DNA of 64,000 bases from Corynebacterium senegalense. Lineage in GTDB: Bacteria > Actinomycetota > Actinomycetes > Mycobacteriales > Mycobacteriaceae. Positions 1 through 8,576 of this stretch are shown piece by piece. Numbering within the stretch: the stretch's first letter is position 1; each line of letters opens with the position of its first letter. A model generated the notes under the pieces. It saw nothing but the letters and a program-made list of their open reading frames with translations, had not been told where the DNA came from and did no database searches. The stretch spans positions 1,115,324 through 1,179,323 of the forward strand of contig NZ_LS990887.1 of NCBI RefSeq assembly GCF_900411315.1. Direction: 5' to 3'. Made by a program: the position numbers and the translations under genes.

Positions 1-552
1 CATGACTGGCTCCAGGAGGGCGAGTGAGGTGACCTGCCCAGGATCAGCGAGGGCAAACTCGGTCGCGGTGGCTCCCCCGAAACTATGCCCGACCACGTGT
101 ACCGGGCCAAGATCCAGCGCGTGCACCGCCTGCGAGATCCACCTTCCCTGATCTTCCGGACCTGCGAAAGGGGTCGATTGGGTGGATAGCCCCGCATCTC
201 CGACGGGGTCCAGGGCGACGATGGTCCGTGTGCCGATCCACGAGGGAAGATTTTCCGCCCACATGGGGGCACCGCTCGCCCGCCCGGGTACCAGCAGGAC
301 AGGATTGCCCGAGCCTTCCGGGCCCTGCCAGATGGTCGCGCGGGCAGTGCCGAAGTCGGTAGGAATATCGCGGGTGTGGGTTGGGGCGTCAATACCGCTG
401 AGGACCGCCCGGTACGACGAGAGGTAGTCGCCGCGTGCCCTCTCATTGCGCCAGTGGCCAACTTGGGGTTCAGGCGCGGCGATATCTGCAGCTTTTCCGA
501 GGGCAAGCAGGAACACTGCCCCCAGGGTTATTCTCCGCAAAATGCGAACCAT
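1..552 (-). CDS. Alpha/beta hydrolase, partial (C-terminus outside window)
   Basis: Reading the complement from an ATG at 552 gives 184 codons without a stop up to the window edge, so the 3' end is missing. Residues 4-25 form a basic-then-hydrophobic stretch (ILRRITLGAVFLLALG) that looks like a signal peptide or membrane anchor. Residues 155-159 read GHSFG, the nucleophile elbow of alpha/beta hydrolases with Ser157 as nucleophile, and an upstream VLLVPG strand with a nearby W fits the oxyanion region. The Asp and His of the triad lie beyond the edge. It is divergent from the TetR gene 64 bp away, which suggests local regulation. The substrate cannot be told; esterase or haloperoxidase-like are options. 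Confidence 0.8.
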   Translation of the reverse strand, partial: MVRILRRITLGAVFLLALGKAADIAAPEPQVGHWRNERARGDYLSSYRAVLSGIDAPTHTRDIPTDFGTARATIWQGPEGSGNPVLLVPGRASGAPMWAENLPSWIGTRTIVALDPVGDAGLSTQSTPFAGPEDQGRWISQAVHALDLGPVHVVGHSFGGATATEFALADPGQVTSLALLEPVM

Positions 553-589
553 GGGTTTGCCTGCCGGTGCCCGCCTCATACTGAAGACG

Positions 590-601
590 ATACGGTCGTA
601 T
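590..601. promoter_or_regulatory. Candidate TetR operator (inverted repeat)
   Basis: ATACG-N2-CGTAT is a perfect 5-bp inverted repeat in the 64-bp gap between the divergent hydrolase and TetR genes. TetR repressors often bind such sites next to their own gene. It is short, so chance is not excluded. Confidence 0.35.
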
Positions 602-616
602 TGATATGGTGAGCAA

Positions 617-1174
617 GTGGAACGCGATAAAAAGACCGAGATTATTTTTGGAGTGTGGCACGTTATCGCCACGGAAGGGCTGGCTGCGGTCAGTGTGCGC
701 TCTGTGGCGTCGGCAGCTGGAGTGTCCGCGGGACGGGTGCAGCACTATTTCCCCACTAAGACAGCTCTCGTGCGCGCGAGCGCCGAGACAATGCTGCAGA
801 CGGCGGTGGACTCCAACCCGTTAACCCAGGAAAATCCAGCGAATCCATCCACCCTGCGAGCACTGCTCATGCATGCCCTGGAGCCGGCTGCGTCAAAGCG
901 GGTGGGAACCGGCGTCTATTACTCGTACGTGGCCGCAGCTGTTGCTGATCCCTGGATCGCCAATCTGCTGGCGGATGCCAAACAGGGTTTGATCGGTGCG
1001 GTGGAAGCGTGCGTGAGGTCGCAGTATCCGGGGATGAAGGATGCGGAACTGCATGCTCGGGAGTTGGTTTTTCTTTCCGATGGAGTGGGCCAGGCAGTCT
1101 TTCTTGGCGCAGTCAGCGGGGATGAGGGGCGCAGGATCATTGACGATGCGATAGGTCGGCTGGGTACTCGCTAA
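617..1174 (+). CDS. TetR/AcrR family transcriptional regulator
   Basis: A 185-aa protein with an N-terminal helix-turn-helix at about residues 10-50 (EGLAAVSVRSVASAAGVSAG, then the HYFPTKTALV signature typical of TetR repressors) and a helical C-terminal ligand and dimer domain. The start is GTG at 617: an in-frame TGA at 602 leaves no earlier start. It is divergent from the hydrolase at 1-552, which is its most likely target together with itself. The ligand is unknown. Third-position base use is less G+C-extreme than in the menaquinone genes that follow, so this pair may be an accessory insertion. Confidence 0.88.
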   Translation: MERDKKTEIIFGVWHVIATEGLAAVSVRSVASAAGVSAGRVQHYFPTKTALVRASAETMLQTAVDSNPLTQENPANPSTLRALLMHALEPAASKRVGTGVYYSYVAAAVADPWIANLLADAKQGLIGAVEACVRSQYPGMKDAELHARELVFLSDGVGQAVFLGAVSGDEGRRIIDDAIGRLGTR

Positions 1175-1335
1175 ATCCCCGAGCAGGAGACCTTACGGGC
1201 CCAAGTGACGGGGCACCCCCGGGTAGTAAACCGCTTCGAGCCGTGCCACTGCCGCCGGAACTTACTTGCGGCGACGCCGAGCAACGCGAAAACCCGCCAC
1301 CGGATCGGTGACAGGTTTCGTGTTGTGCACTGCGG

Positions 1336-1417
1336 TGCCAGGTAGAAGATTCGAACTTCTGAAGGCAATGCCGGCGGATTTACAGTCCGCTCCCTTTGGC
1401 CGCTCGGGCAACCTGGC
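1336..1417 (-). tRNA. tRNA-Tyr (anticodon GTA)
   Basis: The complement folds as a class II tRNA. The acceptor arm GCCAGGT (5' end at 1417) pairs with ACCTGGC. The anticodon loop CTGTAAA carries GTA (complement of 1381-1383), there is a long variable arm, and the T arm reads AGAAG-TTCGAAT-CTTCT. The discriminator base is A at 1336. The following bases are CCG, so the CCA end is not fully encoded. Confidence 0.95.
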
Positions 1418-1439
1418 AAGCACCTGATGTGCGTTGACT

Positions 1440-1467
1440 ACCTTACAACAACGGCGCGGTGTTGCAA
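1440..1467 (-). promoter_or_regulatory. Candidate promoter of tRNA-Tyr
   Basis: On the minus strand TTGCAA (1462-1467) and TAAGGT (1440-1445) are 16 bp apart and end about 22 bp before the tRNA 5' end, as expected for a -35/-10 pair with a short leader. Confidence 0.5.
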
Positions 1468-1493
1468 CAAATCGCCAGGTGAAAGGGGTAAAA

Positions 1494-2510
1494 CTAGCCC
1501 ACGCGCTCGACGGTGTAGCGCGAGAGCTGGCGCAGGGCGCGGTTCGCTGGGATGTCGGGGAGCTGGTCGAGCTGCTGCTCGGCTACGGCGAGGTAGCGGT
1601 GGACGTCGTCAAGCGCCCGCTCCCTGCCATCGGTGGCGGCGATGAGCTCGAGGGCTCGGGAGACGTCTTCGTCGCGCGTGAGAGGGCCCGTGAGCAGGCC
1701 GCGCAGCTCCTCGCCTGCCGGGGAGTCCTCGCGCAGGGCGTAGAGCACGGGCAGGGTGAACACCCCCTCGCGCAGGTCGGTGCCGGGGACCTTGCCGGAC
1801 TCAGTGGAGGTGGAGAAGATGTCGATGATGTCGTCGACGATCTGGAAGACCATGCCGATTGCCCCGCCGATCTCCTCGCAGCGGCGCACCACCTCGTCCT
1901 CGGCGCCGGACAGACGCGCGCCGAGGTAGGCGGCCGAGCCGATGAGCACGCCCGTCTTCTCCTCGATCACCTTCAGGTAGTGCTCGACGGGATCGCCGCC
2001 GCGCGCGCCCACGGTCTCGCGCATCTGTCCGGTGACCAGCTTGGCGAAGGTATCGGCGAAGTGACGGACCGTATCGGTGTTGATCTCGCTCATCAGGCGC
2101 GAGGCGTGGGCGAAGAGGATGTCGCCGGCGAGGATCGCCACCGTGTTGCCCCAGCGGTGGTTTGCGGAGTCGACGCCGCGGCGCTTGGCGGCCTCATCCA
2201 TGACGTCGTCGTGGTAGAGGGTGGCCAGGTGGACCATCTCCGTGATGGCCGCGCCCTTGACCACGTTCTCGGCGCCGGGCTCCGGGCCGAACTCGCTGCA
2301 CAGCAGGGCGACGAGCGGGCGGAAGCGCTTGCCCCCGGCCTTCATGAGGTGGGTGACCTTGTCCGTGATGAAGTCCTCGCCCTCGGAGAGGCGCTCGTAC
2401 AGCACGTCCTCGACCCTGCCCATGCCGTGGGCGATGCGGTCGGTCAGGTCGGCGTCGCCGAGTTCGAGGGTGAACTCGCTGGACGCTGACGGTGGGGTGC
2501 CGTGGGTCAT
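1494..2510 (-). CDS. grcC: Polyprenyl diphosphate synthase (menaquinone side chain), GrcC/HepT type
   Basis: A 338-aa trans-isoprenyl diphosphate synthase that makes the all-trans prenyl chain attached by MenA. Visible motifs are GGKRFRP (59-65), the first Asp-rich motif DDVMD (101-105) with its HD neighbourhood, and the second, DDIID (226-230). These bind Mg-diphosphate. The ATG at 2510 is chosen because AAGGA lies 9 nt upstream; the frame stays open far upstream antisense to menJ, but that part has no family similarity. It is divergent from menJ and close to menG and menD, which supports a menaquinone role. Chain length (probably C40-C45) cannot be read from sequence with certainty. Confidence 0.93.
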   Translation of the reverse strand: MTHGTPPSASSEFTLELGDADLTDRIAHGMGRVEDVLYERLSEGEDFITDKVTHLMKAGGKRFRPLVALLCSEFGPEPGAENVVKGAAITEMVHLATLYHDDVMDEAAKRRGVDSANHRWGNTVAILAGDILFAHASRLMSEINTDTVRHFADTFAKLVTGQMRETVGARGGDPVEHYLKVIEEKTGVLIGSAAYLGARLSGAEDEVVRRCEEIGGAIGMVFQIVDDIIDIFSTSTESGKVPGTDLREGVFTLPVLYALREDSPAGEELRGLLTGPLTRDEDVSRALELIAATDGRERALDDVHRYLAVAEQQLDQLPDIPANRALRQLSRYTVERVG

Positions 2511-2657
2511 CGGTGATGTCCTTGCAGGTCGAATGGCCTTCCCGGGGCGATGTCGGGTCGCCGAGGGCGATTGGATTTCGCACTCAACCGTAGCCCACCG
2601 GCGGGCGCGCGCGCAGCAGCGGGTGGTAATTGGGCGGCGGGTCGTGTGCCACAATGG

Positions 2658-3890
2658 GTGACCGTGAACAGCAGCTGGGAAGTCTTGGTGGTGGGCGCGG
2701 GCCCGGCGGGCTCGGCCGCGGCGGTGGCGGCCCAGAGGGCGGGGCTGAGCACCCTGCTTATCGACGCCCAACCAGCGCACCGCGACAAGACCTGCGGCGA
2801 CGGGCTCACCCCGCGCGCCGTGCGCTCGCTGCGCTCCCTCGGCCTGGAGCACGTGCTGCCCGCCTACCGCAACCGGGGCCTGAAGCTGCACGGCTACGGC
2901 GGCTCCGTCACCGCGCCCTGGCCGGACGGCGACTTCGGCGCGGAGGGCTCCGCGGCACCCCGCGCCAGCTTCGACGCCGCCCTGGTGGAGCAGGCCCGGC
3001 AGGCCGGGGCGACCGTGTGGCACGACTGCCCCGCCACCGCGGTCTCCGTCGGCCCCCGGGGCATCGAGAGCGTGACCACCCCGCGCGGCGAGATCGCGCC
3101 GAAGTGGGTCGTCGTGGCCGACGGGGTGCGCTCCCCCTTCGGCAAGCTCCTCGGCCGCGAGTGGCACAAGGGCGAGGTCTACGGCATCGCGGCGCGCTCC
3201 TACTGCTCCTCCCCGCTGTCCAGGGAGCCCTGGATGCACTCCCACGTGGAGCTGCGCGACGCCGCCGGGGCGATCCAGCCCGGCTACGGGTGGATCTTCC
3301 CCCTCGGCGAGGATGAGGGCGCCGTCAACCTCGGCTGCGGGGCCCTGTCCACCGAGGCGCGCCCGGCAAAGGTGAACACCAAGAAGCTGCTCTCCGAGTA
3401 CGCCGCGCAGCAGCGCAAGGCATGGGGGCTCGGGCCGGAGCGGGAGGTCACCAGCGCCCTGCTGCCCATGGGCGGGGCGGTGAGCAACGTAGCCGGGCCG
3501 AACTGGGCGCTCATCGGCGACGCCGCGGCCTGCGTCAATCCGCTCAACGGCGAGGGCATCGACTACGGCCTGGAAACCGCCGTGCTCGCGGTGCAGCTCA
3601 TCGGCACGGGCGCGGATCTCACGCTGGCGTGGCCCTACGCCCTGCGCAGCCACTACGGGGAGGCGTTCACGCTGGCCAGGACGGCGGCGCGGCTGCTCAC
3701 CTACCCGCAGTTCCTTCCGGTGGCGGGGCCGGTGGCGCTGCGGGGGCCCGTCGGCAATCGGCTCATGCCCGCCGCCGCCCGTCTCATGGGCAACCTCGTC
3801 ACGGACGGGGACCGCGACCTTCTCGCCCGCGCCTGGCGGGCGGCCTCCCGGCTCGCACCGACAAATGGGCCACTCTGGGACCTCTCCTGA
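2658..3890 (+). CDS. menJ: Menaquinone reductase MenJ-like (geranylgeranyl reductase family FAD oxidoreductase)
   Basis: About 410 aa. An N-terminal FAD-binding GAGPAG motif (13-18), the CGDG motif (46-49) of geranylgeranyl-reductase-like enzymes, and GDAAACVNPLNGEG near residue 285 that closes around FAD. In mycobacteria MenJ saturates one isoprene unit of the menaquinone tail, giving MK(H2); the neighbouring prenyl synthase and menG make the same job likely here. Start: GTG at 2658 or GTG at 2664. CACAAT at 2650-2655 could be a -10 box for a leaderless transcript, which would favour 2664. Other geranylgeranyl reductase-like activities are possible. Confidence 0.85.
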   Translation: MTVNSSWEVLVVGAGPAGSAAAVAAQRAGLSTLLIDAQPAHRDKTCGDGLTPRAVRSLRSLGLEHVLPAYRNRGLKLHGYGGSVTAPWPDGDFGAEGSAAPRASFDAALVEQARQAGATVWHDCPATAVSVGPRGIESVTTPRGEIAPKWVVVADGVRSPFGKLLGREWHKGEVYGIAARSYCSSPLSREPWMHSHVELRDAAGAIQPGYGWIFPLGEDEGAVNLGCGALSTEARPAKVNTKKLLSEYAAQQRKAWGLGPEREVTSALLPMGGAVSNVAGPNWALIGDAAACVNPLNGEGIDYGLETAVLAVQLIGTGADLTLAWPYALRSHYGEAFTLARTAARLLTYPQFLPVAGPVALRGPVGNRLMPAAARLMGNLVTDGDRDLLARAWRAASRLAPTNGPLWDLS

Positions 3891-3922
3891 CGGCCCGGGC
3901 TCTGGACCTGACTAGGCCTTGA

Positions 3923-4609
3923 TTAGGCCTTGACGGCGCTGTGCAGGGCGACGATACCGAGCGAGAGGTCCTGCCAGCCGGCGTCCGTCCACCCGCTGCG
4001 GTTGATCACCGCGGCGAGCTCGTCCTGGTGCGGCCACGCGCTGATCGATTCCGCCAGGTACTCGTAGGCCTCCGGGTTCGAGGAGAACACCTTGGCCACC
4101 AGGGGGAGCACGCGCGGCAGGTACTCCTTGTAGATGGTGCGGAACACCGGCACGATCGGGGTGGAGAACTCGTTGACCAGAAGGCGGCCGCCCGGCTTGG
4201 TCACGCGCGCCATCTCGCGCAGCCCGGCCTCGAAGTCGTGGACGTTGCGCAGGCCGTAGGAGATGGTCACGGCGTCGAAGGTGTTGTCGGCGAAGGGCAG
4301 GTACATCGCGTCGCCGACTACCTTGGGCACGTCGCGGTCCTTCCCGGCCGCCAGCATGCCCTGGGAGAAGTCGCAGGCCACCACCCACGCACCCGACTTC
4401 GCCAGCTCCACCGTCGACACCGCGGTGCCGGCCGCCAGGTCGAGCACCTTTTCCCCCGGCTTCAGGCCGAGGCGCTCGCGGGTGCGGCGGCGCCAGTAGT
4501 GGTCCAGGCCGAACGACAGCACGGTGTTGGTGATGTCGTACTTGCTGCCCACCGCGTCGAACATCCCGGCGACGTCGAAGGGCTTCTTATCCAGGTCTGC
4601 CTTGGCCAT
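3923..4609 (-). CDS. menG: Demethylmenaquinone methyltransferase
   Basis: A 228-aa UbiE/MenG-family SAM methyltransferase that methylates demethylmenaquinone in the last core step of menaquinone synthesis. The UbiE signature around [18 protein letters not shown] (24-41) and the SAM motif DLAAGTA (57-63) are clear, followed by the family block [14 protein letters not shown]. The usual D-G-x-G motif I is changed to L-A-A-G-T-A, which is common in actinobacterial members. It is convergent with menJ and upstream of no obvious partner; mgtA precedes it by 32 bp on the same strand, so they are probably cotranscribed. A small tandem duplication of AAGGCCTA spans its stop codon. Confidence 0.95.
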   Translation of the reverse strand: MAKADLDKKPFDVAGMFDAVGSKYDITNTVLSFGLDHYWRRRTRERLGLKPGEKVLDLAAGTAVSTVELAKSGAWVVACDFSQGMLAAGKDRDVPKVVGDAMYLPFADNTFDAVTISYGLRNVHDFEAGLREMARVTKPGGRLLVNEFSTPIVPVFRTIYKEYLPRVLPLVAKVFSSNPEAYEYLAESISAWPHQDELAAVINRSGWTDAGWQDLSLGIVALHSAVKA

Positions 4610-4641
4610 GAGCGCCTAGTCTACAACCCGGCCGCCGCGGG

Positions 4642-5841
4642 CTACGCAGAGCGCGAGGGGCGCAGCTTGCGCGTCCAGTCCGGCACCGCGAAGCGGCGCC
4701 CGAACAGCTCCACCGTGCCCCGGTTGTACCCGGCGATCGCCTTGCCGTAGTAGCCGAGGAGCTGCTCGCACAGTGCGGCCCACGTCTTGTCCGCCACGGA
4801 TTCGCGCGCGTTGGCCCGCAGCTCGGCGTGGCGCACCCCGTCGAGGAGGTAGCCCGCGGCGCTGGGGAGGTCCTGGGTGAAGGTGGGGACGTCGAGAAGC
4901 AGCCCGTTGTAGCCCTCCTGGATGAGGTCGATAGGCCCGCCCGCGCGGGGCCCGATCGTGGGCACCCCGCTGGCCTGCGCCTCCTGGATCGCCTGGCAGA
5001 AGGTCTCGAACTCGCCGGTGTGCACGAACAGGTCCAGGCTGGCGTAGGCGCGGGCGAGCTGCTCGCCGCCGAGCGCGCCGGTGAACACCGCGTTGGGTAG
5101 CTTCCGCTCGAGGCAGTCGCGCTCGGGCCCGTCTCCGACGATCACGAGCTGCACGCTGTCGTCGTCGACGAGCGCCGCCAGCCGGTGCACGCCCTTCTCG
5201 GCGGCGAGGCGGCCGACGAAGCCGACGATCTTCTTCCGCCCCGTCGGGTCCCACTGGCGGCGCAGCACCTCGGAGCGCTTCGCCGGGTGGAACAGCTCGG
5301 TGTCCACGCCGCGGCCCCAGTGGTGCACGTCGCGGATGCCGTGGGACTCCAGCTCGCGGATCGCCTCCGAGGACGGCGCCAGCGTGAGCTCGCAGCGGTT
5401 GTGGACGTTGCGGGTCCACTCCCACGCCATACTCGACAGCAGGGAGAGCTGGTACTGGGTGGCGAAGCCCGCCACGTCCGTCTGGTAGAGCGCGACGGCC
5501 GGAATGCCCATCTGGGAGGCGGCGAAGGCGCCCGCCCCGCCGAGGACGAAGGGGCTGGCCAGGTGCACCACGTCCGGCTTGAAGTGGCTAATCGCGTTGA
5601 CCACGGCGGTGGTGGGCACGCCGATGGGCAGCGAATCGACCAGGGGGATCATCACCGTGGGCACGCGGACAATCTCGAAACCGAGGTAATCCGGGATTTC
5701 CTCCTGGAACTCCCTCGCCCCCGGCGCGACGACGATCGCGTCGTGGCCCTGCGCGTGCAGGTGCTCCAGCACGCGGAGAACCGAGTTGGTCACTCCGTTG
5801 ACGTTGGGGAGGAAGGACTCCGCGACGATGGCGACACGCAT
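4642..5841 (-). CDS. mgtA: GDP-mannose-dependent alpha-mannosyltransferase (GT4), MgtA-like
   Basis: A 399-aa GT-B retaining glycosyltransferase. The N-terminal Rossmann begins MRVAIVAESFLPNVNGV, the classic GT4 acceptor-domain start, and the donor domain has VGFVGRLAAEKG and the E-x7-E motif in GEFETFCQAIQE (about 275-290). In C. glutamicum and mycobacteria the gene beside menG encodes MgtA, which adds mannose to a glycolipid anchor for lipomannan synthesis; position and sequence type agree here. The start has AAAGG 8 nt upstream. It probably acts at the inner face of the membrane. Other GDP-mannose-using GT4 enzymes such as PimB are the main alternative. Confidence 0.87.
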   Translation of the reverse strand: MRVAIVAESFLPNVNGVTNSVLRVLEHLHAQGHDAIVVAPGAREFQEEIPDYLGFEIVRVPTVMIPLVDSLPIGVPTTAVVNAISHFKPDVVHLASPFVLGGAGAFAASQMGIPAVALYQTDVAGFATQYQLSLLSSMAWEWTRNVHNRCELTLAPSSEAIRELESHGIRDVHHWGRGVDTELFHPAKRSEVLRRQWDPTGRKKIVGFVGRLAAEKGVHRLAALVDDDSVQLVIVGDGPERDCLERKLPNAVFTGALGGEQLARAYASLDLFVHTGEFETFCQAIQEAQASGVPTIGPRAGGPIDLIQEGYNGLLLDVPTFTQDLPSAAGYLLDGVRHAELRANARESVADKTWAALCEQLLGYYGKAIAGYNRGTVELFGRRFAVPDWTRKLRPSRSA

Positions 5842-5908
5842 GGTTGAAACCTTTCACACCTGGCCGAAAGGGCCGTGCACAGGGGGAAAAATCCGAGTGA
5901 ACTTCTCT

Positions 5909-6337
5909 TTAAGGCAGTGTAACTTTGTTTTCCCTGCCAAAGCAGAGGCCGATGGCGAGCCACCCCGCCCCCGCCACCAGCGTGGACACGGCCCACACCG
6001 ACAGCGCCGGCAGCACCGCGAGCGTCCAGCCGCGCCCCTCCACCTTCACCAGGTCGGGGTCGGACGTGGAGTAGGTCACCCACACCCGCTGGTCCTCCCC
6101 CAGGCCCGTCGGGTAGAGCAGCCCGTAGCGCGGCGAGTGGTAGCGGCCCTGCTCGTCCTGGTATTCGGCGGAGGTGCGCAGCCAGTTCACCCCCGTCACC
6201 GTGGCCATGCCGCGGCCGGGGTCGCGCATGATGCGGGCGTCGTTGAGCGCCGGGCCGGCGACCATCACCACCGAACCCAGCACGGCGCACGCGTAGAGCG
6301 CCATGACGAGCTGCAGCAGGCGGCGCCGCCAATTCAT
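5909..6337 (-). CDS. DUF3592 membrane protein (Rv0556-like)
   Basis: 142 aa with an N-terminal membrane helix (about 8-28), a central beta-rich region of roughly 70 residues with a [16 protein letters not shown] segment, and a second hydrophobic helix near the C-terminus (about 103-132). This is the layout of DUF3592 proteins, which have no assigned biochemical function. Its ATG overlaps the menD stop by 4 bp (ATGA), so it is translationally coupled to menD. The same menD-then-membrane-protein order occurs in mycobacteria. Confidence 0.82.
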   Translation of the reverse strand: MNWRRRLLQLVMALYACAVLGSVVMVAGPALNDARIMRDPGRGMATVTGVNWLRTSAEYQDEQGRYHSPRYGLLYPTGLGEDQRVWVTYSTSDPDLVKVEGRGWTLAVLPALSVWAVSTLVAGAGWLAIGLCFGRENKVTLP

Positions 6338-7953
6338 CGGCGCAGCCTCTCGGCCAGCGCACGGCGCGTGGCCCGGGTGGTCGGGGCCTCAATGACGGTG
6401 ATCGGCTCGGCCTCCTCGTCCATCAGCGCCTCCAGCAGCTCGGGGATGCTTTCCGCCCGGCGATAGGCGGCGCCATAGGCCTGGGCAAGCTTGTCGACGC
6501 CTACCCCGTGCGCCGTCCCGAACGCCCGCTCGAAGTCCCGCCTGAGGTTGTCGGCGCCCGGCTCGAGCGTTTCGAAGATCCCGCCGCCGTCGTCGTTGGC
6601 CACCACGATGGTCAGGTTGCCCGGGCGCGGCTCGTCGGGCCCAATGAGCAGGCCGTTGATGTCGTGCAGGAAGGTCAGGTCACCCATCAGCGCCACGGTG
6701 CGCGGGGCGCGGATGTCCGCCGGGTGCAGCACCTGGGTGGCCAGCGCCACGCCGACAGCCTGGGAGACGGTGCCGTCGATGCCCGCCGCGCCGCGCGCGC
6801 TGTACGTGGACACGCCGTCGAAAGGCAGGCCGACGAAGCTTGCGTCACGCACCGGGTTCGACGACCCGAGCACGAGGGTGTCGCCCACGCCCAGGGTGTC
6901 GGCGACGGCGGCGGCGACGTGCAGGCCGGTGAACCCGTACTGCTCGTCGGCCAGGGCGTCGCGCACCGTCTGCGCGCCGACGTCGCCGGCGGCCTCGCAG
7001 ATCTTCAGCCACGTGTCGCTCGGTTGCCCGGTGGCGTTGACGCGGCTGCCGCGGCGCGTCGGCCGGCCCGTAAAGGTCTCCGTGCGGCTGACCCCGATGA
7101 CCTCGATGTCCGGGTCGGCGAGCAGCGCCATGACGTCGCGGTGCAGGGTCGGGTGGCCCACCACGACCACCTGCTCCGGCTTCGTCGAGGCGGCGAAGTC
7201 GCCGCCGTCGTGGCTGATGGCCACCTCGGACTGCGCGAAGAAGCGCGCCGCCAGCGGGTGGACCTGGTGGAAGGGCGTCGGCGCGGTCGGCTCGGCGATG
7301 GTGGGCACGTGCTCGAGGCCGGGCACCTCCCAGGCCTCGTCGCCGGCGATGACAAGGGTGTCGCGGCCCAGGTCCACGTCCACCGCCCCGTGGTCCACCC
7401 AGATCGGCGGCGTGCCCAGGCGGCCGGGCCCGACGCGGCGCGGCGCGCCCGCAGGCTCCGGCAGGGCGTCGGGCACGAGCGGGGTGTCCAGGGCGACGTT
7501 GACGTGCACCTGGTCTTCCGTGAAGTCGAGCTGGGGGACGTCGTCAAGCGTGGCGACCTGCTGGGTGCGCGCGTAGCGGCCGAAGATTCCCTGCTGCCAG
7601 ATGGTCTGGCTGGCGCCGGTGCCATGCAGGCGCTCGGGGCGATCCGCGCTGACCACCGCGAGCGGGGTGTGGGACATGTGCGCCTCCACCATCGCGGGCA
7701 GCGTGTTGGCCACGGCGGTGCCGGAGGTCATCACGACGGCCACGTGGCGCCGCTGCACCCGCGCCAGGCCCAGGGCGGTGAAGGCGGCGGAGCGCTCATC
7801 GATGCGCACGTGCACCGTCAGGTCCCGGCGCGCCAGCAGCGCGTACGCCAGGGGCGAGTTGCGCGAACCCGGGCACAGAACCACGTCGGTGACGTGCTCC
7901 GCCAGCTTCTCGACGACCTTCGCCGCCACATCCATGCTGATGCTGTCGTTCAT
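6334..7953 (-). CDS. menD: 2-succinyl-5-enolpyruvyl-6-hydroxy-3-cyclohexene-1-carboxylate synthase
   Basis: A 539-aa thiamine-diphosphate enzyme joining isochorismate and 2-oxoglutarate, the first committed menaquinone step. [13 protein letters not shown] near residue 30 and an Arg/Glu-rich N-terminus match MenD, and the ThDP/Mg motif is seen as [13 protein letters not shown] followed by [11 protein letters not shown] in the C-terminal third. ATG start at 7953, 3 nt after the upstream gene's stop. It sits in an apparent operon of a 180-aa membrane protein, menD and DUF3592. No menF (isochorismate synthase) is seen in the window. Confidence 0.96.
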   Translation of the reverse strand: MNDSISMDVAAKVVEKLAEHVTDVVLCPGSRNSPLAYALLARRDLTVHVRIDERSAAFTALGLARVQRRHVAVVMTSGTAVANTLPAMVEAHMSHTPLAVVSADRPERLHGTGASQTIWQQGIFGRYARTQQVATLDDVPQLDFTEDQVHVNVALDTPLVPDALPEPAGAPRRVGPGRLGTPPIWVDHGAVDVDLGRDTLVIAGDEAWEVPGLEHVPTIAEPTAPTPFHQVHPLAARFFAQSEVAISHDGGDFAASTKPEQVVVVGHPTLHRDVMALLADPDIEVIGVSRTETFTGRPTRRGSRVNATGQPSDTWLKICEAAGDVGAQTVRDALADEQYGFTGLHVAAAVADTLGVGDTLVLGSSNPVRDASFVGLPFDGVSTYSARGAAGIDGTVSQAVGVALATQVLHPADIRAPRTVALMGDLTFLHDINGLLIGPDEPRPGNLTIVVANDDGGGIFETLEPGADNLRRDFERAFGTAHGVGVDKLAQAYGAAYRRAESIPELLEALMDEEAEPITVIEAPTTRATRRALAERLRR

Positions 7954-7956
7954 GCC

Positions 7957-8499
7957 CTACCGCCCCTGGATGGCGCGGTCCGCCTCGTTGAGCAGGCTGT
8001 CGATGAGCCCGCCGACTTCGTCCTGCACCTGCGTCGGGACCTCCGTGGGCAGCTCGCTCGGCAGCGCGGGCTCGCTGCTCGGGCCCCGCTCGGGCAAAAG
8101 ACTCGGGCGCTTCGTGGTGGTCACCGTGGAGGTGGCCGTCTGCGTCTGGGTGACCGTCACGGTCTCCGGCGGCTGGTTCGCCTCCTCGGCGGCACCGCGC
8201 CACAGGAACATGAACACCACCGCGGCGAGGGTGGCCAGGCCCGCGATCACGCCGAGGGCGACGGCCGCGGTGTTGGAACGCTCCTTGGCCGGAGGGTAAG
8301 CGGGCTCCGCGTAGACGGGCTCAGCGTAGGCAGGCTCTGCGTAACGCTGCTCGTAAGCCGGGTTCTCGTAGTAGCTGGTCTCCGGGGCCTGCTGCGCGGG
8401 GTCCGGGAAGTACTGCCTGGGCCTCTCCGGCCGCGGTGGCTGGTTCGACGCCTGCGGCTCCCGCCGGAACTGGCGGGTTTCGTCGTCGTTGGGATTCAT
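7957..8499 (-). CDS. Single-pass membrane protein with YAEP repeats
   Basis: 180 aa. A charged, Pro/Tyr-rich cytoplasmic N-terminus (about 1-75) contains three near-identical five-residue repeats (YAEPA, YAEPV, YAEPA), encoded by 15-bp tandem repeats around 8290-8340. One membrane helix follows (about 78-100), then an external Thr/Pro/Val-rich tail with TVTVTQTQTATSTVTTTK and a final amphipathic helix. It sits 3 nt upstream of menD and is probably cotranscribed. I do not recognise the family; the topology suggests an envelope-facing protein of unknown role. Confidence 0.75.
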   Translation of the reverse strand: MNPNDDETRQFRREPQASNQPPRPERPRQYFPDPAQQAPETSYYENPAYEQRYAEPAYAEPVYAEPAYPPAKERSNTAAVALGVIAGLATLAAVVFMFLWRGAAEEANQPPETVTVTQTQTATSTVTTTKRPSLLPERGPSSEPALPSELPTEVPTQVQDEVGGLIDSLLNEADRAIQGR

Positions 8500-8576
8500 A
8501 GGGACAGGGTAGCGCGTGCCCCCGGCTGGAGAGGTGGCCGGGAGGCACGCGCGGGGGCGTCGCTAAACGAGCTAAG

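Noticed and set aside
2511..3653. N-terminal extension of the prenyl synthase frame over menJ
   Set aside because: The family start is at 2510 with a ribosome site; the extension is antisense to menJ.
3905..3935. Tandem AAGGCCTA duplication at the menG stop
   Set aside because: Only two short copies; no regulatory meaning can be supported.
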